A stretch of 14,516 nt of DNA from Candidatus Komeilibacteria bacterium RIFCSPHIGHO2_01_FULL_52_14 (GTDB lineage: Bacteria; Patescibacteriota; Patescibacteriia; UBA1558; 2-01-FULL-52-15): contig MHKK01000015.1 of the NCBI GenBank assembly GCA_001818365.1, positions 50,784 through 65,299 of the forward strand, in the 5' to 3' direction. Positions 1-6,286 of this stretch are shown here, piece by piece. Below the pieces are notes generated by a model that saw only the letters and a program-made list of their open reading frames with translations, made no database searches and had not been told where the DNA came from. Made by a program: the position numbers and the translations under genes. Numbering within the stretch: position 1 is the stretch's first letter; every line of letters begins with the position of its first letter.

Positions 1-2
1 AT

Positions 3-416
3 CCGCACAGCCGCGAAGCGATGCATGATTATTATAAAAACGTCATACTTTCGAAAAATAATCTGACACTGGCGATTATTGATAAAGCGACAAATAAGCA
101 TATCGGCAACGTTTCCTTGCAGGATATAGATTTTATTAACCGGTGCGCCGAGTACGCGATTATCATCGGCGACAAGGGTTCCTGGGGTAAAGGCGTCGGT
201 AAAGATGCGAGTCGACTCATTATCGATCACGGTTTTCGGGCATTGAATCTGCATCGGATCTATTGCGGGACCAGCGATGACAATCTCGGTATGCAAAAAT
301 TAGCAGATTATCTGGGATTCGTGAAAGAGGGTGTTGCCCGCCAAAGTATGTTTAAAAACGGAGCATATCGCAACAGCATTTTGTACGGCTTGCTTGCGGA
401 TCAATGGAAGCGATGA
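3..416 (+). CDS. GNAT-family N-acetyltransferase (RimJ/RimL type), 5' end outside window
   Basis: The reading frame is open from the first complete codon at nt 3, and the residues before the first ATG (nt 21), PHSREA, fit the usual 'phs-E-a' segment of RimL-like acetyltransferases. The gene therefore starts left of the window and the ATG at 21 is probably internal. The acetyl-CoA pyrophosphate loop is visible as SWGKGVGKDA (core GKGVGK at nt 186-203). It is followed by the family's LNLHRI strand and an N-x-x-x-x-x-L-x-D-Y-L-G-F segment (DNLGMQKLADYLGF). Proteins of this type transfer acetyl from acetyl-CoA to an amine. In glycan clusters they usually N-acetylate a 4-amino nucleotide sugar (PseH, PglD or WbjC-like roles), which suits the amidotransferase operon downstream. 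True PseH identity is not shown by the sequence. No Shine-Dalgarno or promoter is visible because the 5' end is missing. Confidence 0.85.
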   Translation, partial: PHSREAMHDYYKNVILSKNNLTLAIIDKATNKHIGNVSLQDIDFINRCAEYAIIIGDKGSWGKGVGKDASRLIIDHGFRALNLHRIYCGTSDDNLGMQKLADYLGFVKEGVARQSMFKNGAYRNSILYGLLADQWKR

Positions 417-428
417 TATAAAAATTCA

Positions 429-950
429 ATGCACAGAAAAAAAATAGTTCTTGCAAAGTATAGATTTTGTTCGTTATGCGGTCATCGGCTGCGTGCACAT
501 TCCGACGGAACGCTGCGTTGCACGTCATGCTCGTTTGTCAATTATCGCAACGCGCGACCGACCGCTACCTGCCTGGTTTTGTATCGAAACAAATTGTTGC
601 TTACCCGTCGAAAAGGCAGACCGTTCAAGGGATGGTGGGATCTTCCCGGTGGATTCATAGACCACGGGGATACGCCGGAGGATACGGCCAAGCGCGAGCT
701 TTTGGAGGAAACGGGATTGCATATATCCATCGAGCGTCTTTTTGGGATATACCCTGGTACCTATCCGTTAAAAACCGATCCCTTTATGGTCCTCTCCATC
801 GCATATCTTGCGCGGAGTACTGTAGGAAAATTGGAAGCTCTTGACGATGTTTCGGAAAGCCGTTGGTTTGCAAAAAGGGAAATCCCCAAGCACATCGCGT
901 TCGACAGTAATAAAAAAATAATCAAAGATTTTTTACGTATATGGAACTGA
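429..950 (+). CDS. Zinc-ribbon Nudix hydrolase
   Basis: This 173-residue protein has an N-terminal zinc ribbon (C14-x2-C17 and C31-x2-C34) followed by a Nudix fold. The Nudix box runs from G75 to L97 with the catalytic metal-binding core R89-E-L-L-E-E-T-G-L97 intact. The first acidic position of the consensus (G-x5-E) is Asp81 instead of Glu. The layout resembles NudC/YjhB-like enzymes that hydrolyse nucleoside diphosphates linked to another group, such as NADH, ADP-ribose or nucleotide sugars; the substrate cannot be read from the sequence. It starts 12 bp after the GNAT gene and its last 10 bp overlap the next gene, so it is part of the operon. It could trim a nucleotide sugar or act as housekeeping. 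No Shine-Dalgarno precedes the ATG. Confidence 0.88.
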   Translation: MHRKKIVLAKYRFCSLCGHRLRAHSDGTLRCTSCSFVNYRNARPTATCLVLYRNKLLLTRRKGRPFKGWWDLPGGFIDHGDTPEDTAKRELLEETGLHISIERLFGIYPGTYPLKTDPFMVLSIAYLARSTVGKLEALDDVSESRWFAKREIPKHIAFDSNKKIIKDFLRIWN

Positions 951-1624
951 AGGACATAAGCTATTATTTGGATCTCACGAAGTTTCAGTATCGGGATCTC
1001 TTCGAGAATATGGAATACGTTTACGATTTCATACAGCGAATACCCGCATATATCGATGCGCATTTGAAACCGGGAATTTACGGAAAGGTAATGCCTGGTG
1101 CTTTCGTCGGCGATAACGTGTATCTTGGCAAGGGAAGCGTTGTCCAGCCGGGAGCCTGGGTGCATGGCCCGGCTATTATCGGAGAAAATTGCGAAATACG
1201 GCACGGCGCGTATGTCGGCGCGCATACGCTCACGGGCGATCGTGTCGTGATAGGTCACGCGTCAGAGGTCGGCAGTGCGGTATTTCTCAACGATTCACGG
1301 GCTCCGCATTTCGCGTTTGTGGGACACAGTGTCCTCGGCAACTTTGTAAATCTGGGAGCGGGCACGAAATTATCCAACCTTAAAGTTGCATTCGATAACA
1401 TCAAAATCCAGGGACAGGATACCGGATTGATTAAGTTCGGGGCGATTATCGGCGATTATTCGTCTCTGGGCTGTAATACGGTTACCCAACCAGGTGCTTT
1501 AATCGGTAAGAACGTTTACAGTTATCCGCTGGGGCTTATACGCGGTTTTATACCTTCAAACAGGATTGTTAAGGTGAGAAGCATTCAGGAAGAGGTAGAA
1601 CACGACATCGTTCGGAAACAATAG
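941..1624 (+). CDS. GlmU C-terminal-like left-handed beta-helix acyltransferase
   Basis: The 227-residue protein is dominated by hexapeptide repeats (for example GAFVGDNVYLGKGSVV, then GAWVHGPAIIGENCEI) forming a left-handed beta-helix from about residue 45 to 195. The segment APHFAFVGHSVLG followed by VNLGAGT (residues 121-142) matches the acetyltransferase half of GlmU, and His123 aligns with the GlmU catalytic histidine region. The N-terminal uridylyltransferase domain of GlmU is absent; only about 45 helical residues precede the helix. The likely reaction is N- or O-acetylation of an amino sugar or sugar phosphate with acetyl-CoA. The gene overlaps the Nudix gene by 10 bp (ATG at 941 inside its last codons), indicating translational coupling. 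Acetylation of glucosamine-1-phosphate, or of a 4-amino sugar, would both fit; which one is inference. Confidence 0.8.
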   Translation: MELKDISYYLDLTKFQYRDLFENMEYVYDFIQRIPAYIDAHLKPGIYGKVMPGAFVGDNVYLGKGSVVQPGAWVHGPAIIGENCEIRHGAYVGAHTLTGDRVVIGHASEVGSAVFLNDSRAPHFAFVGHSVLGNFVNLGAGTKLSNLKVAFDNIKIQGQDTGLIKFGAIIGDYSSLGCNTVTQPGALIGKNVYSYPLGLIRGFIPSNRIVKVRSIQEEVEHDIVRKQ

Positions 1625-1671
1625 TTCCGGCGCACTACGACGATACCTATCAGAACTAACACCAATCGATA

Positions 1672-2304
1672 ATGTCTACACCACAGGAAAAATTTTGGAA
1701 AGCAAATTTCGGAGACGAGTATACCGGGCGAAATACGTTCACGCCGGAGGAACTTGATGCGATGTATACCGATCGGTATGGCATTTCTCGAACCGAAATG
1801 AATCGGAGATTTTTGCCGAAACCATCTATCGCATCGGTTCTTGAAATCGGCTGCAATGTCGGCAATCAACTTTCGCTTTTGCAGTCGATGGGATATGCGA
1901 ACCTCTACGGTATTGAAATCAATACCGATGCGATCGAGCGTGCGAAAAAGCACACACGGGGCATCACTATTATAGAAGGCAGTGTTTTTGATATTCCTTT
2001 TGAGGACAATTATTTTGACCTTGTGTTTACATCCGGCGTGCTGATTCATATCAGTCCGCAGGATCTTCCGCGCGCCCTGATCGAAATATACCGTGTTTCA
2101 AAGAAATTCATCTGGGGGTTCGAGTATTTTGCCGAGACAATGACGCCGATCACGTATCGCGGGCATACCGACCGGCTGTGGAAGAATGATTTTGCAAAAC
2201 TCTACATGAAACAATTTCCTTCCTTAAAGCTGATTCGATCCGAACGGTATAAATACATACGGGACGAGAATGTCGATTCGATGTTTTTACTTGAGAAAAA
2301 ATAA
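1672..2304 (+). CDS. SAM-dependent methyltransferase, pseudaminic-acid-associated methylase type
   Basis: This 210-residue class I methyltransferase carries motif I VLEIGCNVGNQ (residues 56-66), an acidic ribose-binding residue in GIEIN (80-84), and the post-II segment FDLVFTSGVLIHI (115-127). The start FWKANFGDEYTGRN and the overall length are typical of the small methylases annotated as pseudaminic acid biosynthesis-associated (TIGR03587-like); I recall this family from similar clusters and could not run a search. It probably methylates the sugar made by this operon at O or N. Its position two genes before the amidotransferase makes the amidino nitrogen a plausible target, as with C. jejuni PtmH acting after PtmG on legionaminic acid (inference). 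A 47-bp gap precedes it with no convincing promoter, and a 5-bp gap follows. No Shine-Dalgarno is present. Confidence 0.85.
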   Translation: MSTPQEKFWKANFGDEYTGRNTFTPEELDAMYTDRYGISRTEMNRRFLPKPSIASVLEIGCNVGNQLSLLQSMGYANLYGIEINTDAIERAKKHTRGITIIEGSVFDIPFEDNYFDLVFTSGVLIHISPQDLPRALIEIYRVSKKFIWGFEYFAETMTPITYRGHTDRLWKNDFAKLYMKQFPSLKLIRSERYKYIRDENVDSMFLLEKK

Positions 2305-2309
2305 CGGCA

Positions 2310-3038
2310 ATGAGAACGGGGATCATCATACAGGCACGCATGGGGTCGACGCGTCTCCCTGGTAAGGTCATGAAATTGCTGGCCGGTAAGGAGATTCTCT
2401 GGCACGTGGTAAAGCGCTGTCAGCAGAGCAAGCTTGCCGACGAGGTCATCGTCGCGACCTCGGATACTCCCGGCGACGATATCATCGAGAAGTTCTGTGC
2501 GCAGCATGGATTTAGTTGTTACCGGGGGAGCGAGTCCGATGTTCTTGCGCGCTTCTATGATGCCGCAGGGAAATTTAAACTGGATGTCGTCGTTCGGATT
2601 ACCTCGGACTGCCCGCTTATCGATCCGATAGTGATAGATGAGTCATTGCGCCTTTTTAGAACCAAAAAGGTCGATTACTTGAGCAACTGCCTTGATCGCG
2701 TTTTCCCGCGCGGTCTGGATACCGAAGTTTTTTCATTTCAAGCCCTCGAACGTGCCCACCGGGAAGCAAAGGAACCGTTTGAGCGGGAGCATGTGACGCC
2801 CTATATAACCAAACACGGCACGACGGCGCCATACTCTGTCCCCGCCGAGTATCGGGGCGATTTTCGATTGACCATCGATGAGCAGATTGATTACGATCTG
2901 CTGAAGCGGGTGTATTCGGAGTTTTACCGTGACGATCAACATATCATCGACGTGCGTCAAGTGATCAGGTTTTTATGGGAGAACCCGACGCTTGCTCGGT
3001 TGAACGCTGATGTCGTACAGAAAGCGTCGATCCGGTAG
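2310..3038 (+). CDS. spsF: SpsF-type cytidylyltransferase (CMP-sugar activation)
   Basis: This 242-residue Rossmann-like nucleotidyltransferase has the N-terminal signature QARMGSTRLPGKVM (residues 8-21), which binds the nucleotide triphosphate. It also has RITSDCPLIDP (96-106) with the metal-binding aspartates, FPRGLDTEV (132-140), EREHVTPYI (158-166) and a FRLTIDEQ-x-DYDLL segment near 185-198. This order is that of the SpsF/COG1861 family, related to NeuA and KdsB. These enzymes transfer CMP from CTP to an acidic sugar, typically a nonulosonic acid such as legionaminic or pseudaminic acid; PseF-like roles are common. The gene lies 5 bp after the methyltransferase and 6 bp before the amidotransferase. 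The matching nonulosonate synthase (NeuB/PseI/SpsE) is not in the window and is expected upstream. The exact sugar is not determinable. Confidence 0.87.
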   Translation: MRTGIIIQARMGSTRLPGKVMKLLAGKEILWHVVKRCQQSKLADEVIVATSDTPGDDIIEKFCAQHGFSCYRGSESDVLARFYDAAGKFKLDVVVRITSDCPLIDPIVIDESLRLFRTKKVDYLSNCLDRVFPRGLDTEVFSFQALERAHREAKEPFEREHVTPYITKHGTTAPYSVPAEYRGDFRLTIDEQIDYDLLKRVYSEFYRDDQHIIDVRQVIRFLWENPTLARLNADVVQKASIR

Positions 3039-3044
3039 AGCACT

Positions 3045-4193
3045 ATGAAACTTACTTATTGCAAAAACTGCGTGATGCCCAATACCAAGCCCGATTTGTT
3101 TTTTGACGAAGAGGGCGTGTGTGACGCGTGTCAATCGGCTGAGCGCAAGGAAGAGATCGATTGGACGTCCAGAAAAAAAGAGTTCGAAGCGGTTTTGGAA
3201 AAATATCGATCAAAGGATAAAACAAATTACGATTGCATTATCCCCGTCAGCGGCGGCAAGGATAGCACCTATCAGACCTACGTTGTAAAGAAGATTTATG
3301 GGCTGAACCCGCTCTGTGTGTGCTTCGAACCGACCCATCAGACGTCGCTCGGCAAAAAGAATATCGACAACCTCGGTAGGTTGGGAGTTGATGTTATTTT
3401 TTTCAAAAAAAATCCCGAGGTATACAAGAAAATGGTAATCGAAGGATTGAGGCGCGTCGGCGATAACGAATGGCCCAATCACGTCGGTATCTTTACGGTG
3501 CCGATTAACGTTTCCGTGCGATACGGCATCCCCCTTGTCATCTGGGGTGAGAATTCACAGCTGGAATACGGAGGCCCGAAGGCGGCGGCTGATCGGGAGG
3601 TTTTGGATCGACGCTGGCTCGAGGAGTTCGGCGGACTTTTAGGGAACCGCGTCGAGGACATGCTGAACGTAGAAGGCATTACGCGCGAGGATCTTTTGCC
3701 GTACACCTATCCGAGCCAGCAGGAGCTTGATCGCGTCGGCGTTCGCGGGATTTTTTTGGGATATTATTTTAAATGGGATGCTCGCGCGCAGCTTGAGATC
3801 ATAAAAAAGCATGGTTTCAGCGTCAAGGAGGATGGGCCAGTAGAGGGTACGTATACGAATTATGAAAATCTCGATGAGGCGACTGTCAGCGTTCATGACT
3901 ACCTGAAGTTCGTCAAGTACGGTTTCGGTCGTGCGACCGATCATGCATGTATCGATATCCGCAACAAACGCATTTCGCGCAAAGAGGGTCTGCGCCTTGT
4001 ACGCCAATACGATGGTGTCTATCCGAAGTACGGTGTTACGAACCTCATCGATTACAGCGGTTTATCCAAGACCGAGATCGACAGTATCTTCGATCAGTTC
4101 ACGAATAAGCAGATTTTTAAAGTTGATACGCACGGCATATTGGTTCGCGATGCAGCCGGCAATCTTATCAAGAACAATTATGACAACGAGTAA
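3045..4193 (+). CDS. N-acetyl sugar amidotransferase (WbpG/PseA/PtmG family)
   Basis: This 382-residue protein begins with the family hallmark CxxCVMP (C6, C9) and G-V-C-D-A-C (C26, C29), four cysteines that likely bind zinc. A PP-loop ATP pyrophosphatase motif, SGGKDS, follows at residues 69-74. The conserved stretch VIWGENSQLEYGG lies mid-protein, and the length is normal for the family. The enzyme adenylates an acetamido group with ATP and replaces its oxygen with ammonia, giving an acetamidino (acetimidoyl) sugar. Characterised relatives are P. aeruginosa WbpG (lipopolysaccharide) and C. jejuni PseA (flagellin nonulosonates). The ammonia should come from the HisH/HisF-like pair just downstream, whose first gene overlaps this one by 14 bp. 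This is the key enzyme defining the operon's product. No Shine-Dalgarno beyond a weak purine stretch precedes the ATG. Confidence 0.93.
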   Translation: MKLTYCKNCVMPNTKPDLFFDEEGVCDACQSAERKEEIDWTSRKKEFEAVLEKYRSKDKTNYDCIIPVSGGKDSTYQTYVVKKIYGLNPLCVCFEPTHQTSLGKKNIDNLGRLGVDVIFFKKNPEVYKKMVIEGLRRVGDNEWPNHVGIFTVPINVSVRYGIPLVIWGENSQLEYGGPKAAADREVLDRRWLEEFGGLLGNRVEDMLNVEGITREDLLPYTYPSQQELDRVGVRGIFLGYYFKWDARAQLEIIKKHGFSVKEDGPVEGTYTNYENLDEATVSVHDYLKFVKYGFGRATDHACIDIRNKRISRKEGLRLVRQYDGVYPKYGVTNLIDYSGLSKTEIDSIFDQFTNKQIFKVDTHGILVRDAAGNLIKNNYDNE

Positions 4194-4800
4194 ATCCGTT
4201 GTCATCATTGATTATGGACTCGGCAACGTCGCGTCTGCGTCAAAAGCGTTTGCCAAACTTGGCGCGTCGGTAAAAATCTCGCGCGATAAAAATGATATCA
4301 ACACGGCGACGCACCTGGTGCTGCCCGGCGTCGGTGCATTCGGCGAGGGTATTCGCTTACTCGAGGAGAGCGGCGTGATCCCCATGATAACGGAGCGGGC
4401 TCTGCGGCAAAAAATTCCTTTTTTAGGTATCTGTCTCGGAATGCAATTGCTGGCTTCCACGGGCAACGAATTTGGCGTTCACCGGGGCCTTAATTGGCTT
4501 CCGGGTACCGTGGACGAGTTATCCGGGACTCATATCCGGCTGCCGCACGTTGGATGGAACGAAATCATGATTCAAAAAAAGGGTGTTCTGTTACAAGGGC
4601 TTGCTGACCGGAATTTTTATTTTGTTCACAGCTTCGTGTTTAACTGCACCGATCCCGGTGCGGTTATAGCAACCTGCGGATACGGCGACGGATTCGTCGC
4701 CGTTGTTGAAAAAGGAAATATTTTCGGTACCCAATTTCATCCTGAGAAAAGCCAGGTTTCGGGGCTTACTGTTCTAAAGAATTTTCTCTCCTATGCTTAA
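4180..4800 (+). CDS. hisH: HisH-like glutamine amidotransferase subunit for sugar amidation
   Basis: I place the start at ATG 4180, giving 206 residues. The frame is open much further upstream (to 3931), but that extension lies inside the amidotransferase gene and has no HisH homology. HisH similarity begins at once with VVIIDYGLGNV. The class I glutaminase triad is present: nucleophile C85 in GICLGMQLL, H187 and E189 in GTQFHPEKS. The oxyanion loop PGVGAFG is at 49-55. The protein hydrolyses glutamine to glutamate and ammonia. No other histidine genes are nearby. The gene overlaps the amidotransferase by 14 bp and the hisF-like gene by 8 bp, arguing for coupled synthesis of a three-part complex. 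It is best read as the paralogue serving acetamidino-sugar synthesis (WbpG-HisH2-HisF2 type), not imidazole glycerol phosphate synthase of histidine synthesis. Confidence 0.92.
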   Translation: MTTSKSVVIIDYGLGNVASASKAFAKLGASVKISRDKNDINTATHLVLPGVGAFGEGIRLLEESGVIPMITERALRQKIPFLGICLGMQLLASTGNEFGVHRGLNWLPGTVDELSGTHIRLPHVGWNEIMIQKKGVLLQGLADRNFYFVHSFVFNCTDPGAVIATCGYGDGFVAVVEKGNIFGTQFHPEKSQVSGLTVLKNFLSYA

Positions 4801-5557
4801 GGTGCGTGTTATCCCGTGCATGCTCTTCAACGGATTTAGTTTGGTCAAAACCATACAGTTTGGAACCATGCGGAATCTTGGCTCACCGATCCAGGCGGCT
4901 CACGTGTATAACAGCAGAAACGTCGATGAACTCGTGTTTATCGATCTGAAAGCCACTGAGGAGCATCGTGAGCCGCTCTACGACGTTATACATGAGGTTA
5001 TCGGCGAGTGTTTCATGCCGCTTGCCATTGGCGGGGGTATTCATTCTCTGGATGTCATACAGAGGCTCTTGAGCATCGGGGCCGATAAGGTGATCATCAA
5101 CTCGGAGGCGCTCACGCACCCCGAATTTATCGAGCGAGCGGCACGTAAATTCGGCAGCCAATGCATTGTCGTATCGATCGACGTGAAGCGCAACGGACGG
5201 CGGTTTATGGTCATGGACAAGCGCGGGGCAACGACGACACGGCATGAGGCGGTACCTTGGGCACAGGAAATGCATAAGCGGGGAGCCGGCGAGCTTTTTG
5301 TCACCTCGGTCGATCAGGACGGCAGTATGGCCGGATATGATATTGATCTTATCAATGCCGTTGTATCCGAGGTTTCCATTCCGGTCATTGCCTCAGGCGG
5401 CGCCGGCAAAGTCCAGGATATTATCGACGTCATTAAAAAAGGACATGCCGATGCCGCAGCGCTTGCCAGTATGTTTCACTATTCGGGGCACACGGCAAAC
5501 AGCATCAAACAGCGAATGGCTGCGGCAGGCATCCCGGTACGTATCGTTGGCCCGTAG
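4793..5557 (+). CDS. hisF: HisF-like ammonia-channel subunit lacking catalytic Asp11
   Basis: This 254-residue (beta/alpha)8 barrel is almost the same length as T. maritima HisF, so residue numbers compare directly. The usual RIIxCLDV start is RVIPCMLF here, so the catalytic acid D11 is Leu11. The second catalytic acid, D130 (SIDVKR), remains. Phosphate-site glycines (GGG 80-82, ASGG near 197) and D176-G177 are kept. The ammonia gate residues R5, E46, K99 and E167 and the interface D98 are all present. Loss of D11 should abolish cyclisation of PRFAR while leaving HisH binding and ammonia transfer intact. I recall the same change in HisF-like partners of WbpG-type amidotransferases. The gene overlaps hisH by 8 bp and ends the operon; an intrinsic terminator begins within its last codons. 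A role in histidine synthesis is unlikely. Confidence 0.92.
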   Translation: MLKVRVIPCMLFNGFSLVKTIQFGTMRNLGSPIQAAHVYNSRNVDELVFIDLKATEEHREPLYDVIHEVIGECFMPLAIGGGIHSLDVIQRLLSIGADKVIINSEALTHPEFIERAARKFGSQCIVVSIDVKRNGRRFMVMDKRGATTTRHEAVPWAQEMHKRGAGELFVTSVDQDGSMAGYDIDLINAVVSEVSIPVIASGGAGKVQDIIDVIKKGHADAAALASMFHYSGHTANSIKQRMAAAGIPVRIVGP

Positions 5558-5582
5558 AACAGCTTACCGGATGCTTTTTTTT
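5529..5582 (+). terminator. Intrinsic terminator of the amidino-sugar operon
   Basis: The 5' arm at 5529-5539 and the 3' arm at 5565-5574 (TACCGGATGC) are complementary over 10 base pairs with one bulged C. They are separated by a 25-nt loop and followed at once by eight T (5575-5582). The 5' arm lies in the last codons of the hisF-like gene, the loop contains its stop codon, and the T run lies in the C-terminal codons of the convergent RmlD-like gene. It has no matching T run on the opposite strand, so it should work only for the plus-strand operon. The long loop is the one feature that weakens it. Confidence 0.72.
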
Positions 5583-6286
5583 AGATCGTTCCAGCGCGAG
5601 CTGTTCAGGGAAGTGTCGCGCGGCAACGTGACCGGCACATCGGCAAGAGACATTTTACCGACCTGCGGAGAGTTTTTGCGCGCCAATTCATAGACGCTTT
5701 TGCGGGTACCGGCGATATGAATCAGACCGAAGAGACCCTGCGTAAGCGATGCCCGAACAATGTCCGGCGCTCGCTCAGAGACGTAATCATGACTCGTAAA
5801 CTGATCGATAAAGGCCTTAGGATATTTCCACGGACCGTCCGGCTTAAAGCACGTACGGATTACCAGCGTGTTCGGGTACTGTCGAGTGGCGATCTCACCG
5901 AGCAGTTTGGTAAGCGCATAGTAATTCACCGGATTCGGTACGTCATCTTCGGAATAGTTGCCGCGCTGCCCGTCAAACACATAATCGGTGGAGATATACA
6001 CGAATTTGTCGCCGGAAAATGATCGGACGAGATTTTCCGTGCCCGCAACGTTGATACGATAACAGGATGCATGATCCTTTTCGGCTTCTGCTACATCGGT
6101 ATAGGCCGCGCAGTGGATGAGAATATCGAATCGGTGATGAGCAAAATACGTCTTGACCGCCTTGGCATCCGTGATATCAAGATCGTTCCGGTCGATGCCG
6201 GCACAGCGTACCAGAGACCGGATCGCGGTGCCCAAATTTCCCGAAGCGCCGGTAACCAATAGTTTCTTTTCGCTCTTGAACTGCAT
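5564..6286 (-). CDS. RmlD-like SDR sugar-nucleotide reductase (short form)
   Basis: This extended-SDR protein has the NAD(P)-binding motif GASGNLG (residues 13-19), the RmlD-type strand ISTDYVFDG (98-106), the catalytic Y123-x3-K127 pair in YYALTK, and the tail signature LPRDTSLNSSRW (221-232). These match dTDP-4-dehydrorhamnose reductase and relatives that reduce 4-keto sugars. At 240 residues it is shorter than typical RmlD (near 290), with the loss in the central-to-C-terminal substrate region. No rmlA, rmlB or rmlC is present here, so the substrate may not be dTDP-rhamnose. The start ATG shares bases with the stop of the upstream sugar transferase gene (TAATG), so translation is coupled. 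It converges on the hisF-like gene with only 6 bp between the stops. I see no terminator on its own strand. Confidence 0.82.
   Translation of the reverse strand: MQFKSEKKLLVTGASGNLGTAIRSLVRCAGIDRNDLDITDAKAVKTYFAHHRFDILIHCAAYTDVAEAEKDHASCYRINVAGTENLVRSFSGDKFVYISTDYVFDGQRGNYSEDDVPNPVNYYALTKLLGEIATRQYPNTLVIRTCFKPDGPWKYPKAFIDQFTSHDYVSERAPDIVRASLTQGLFGLIHIAGTRKSVYELARKNSPQVGKMSLADVPVTLPRDTSLNSSRWNDLKKSIR

Noticed and set aside
21..23. ATG at 21 as the true start of the acetyltransferase
   Set aside because: The frame stays open to the window edge with family-like residues upstream, and the N-terminal part of the GNAT fold would otherwise be missing.
761..1258. 165-residue open frame on the minus strand
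   Set aside because: It is antisense to the Nudix and beta-helix genes, has no recognisable motif, and its composition looks like a frame shadow.
1625..1671. Promoter before the methyltransferase
   Set aside because: The 47-bp gap contains no -35/-10 pair with acceptable match and spacing; read-through from upstream is simpler.
3931..4179. Upstream extension of the HisH-like reading frame (289 residues in total)
   Set aside because: It lies in another frame inside the amidotransferase, has no HisH similarity, and family similarity begins right after the ATG at 4180.
4180..5557. Histidine biosynthesis hisH-hisF
   Set aside because: No other his genes are adjacent, the pair overlaps a WbpG-type amidotransferase, and the HisF-like protein lacks catalytic Asp11.
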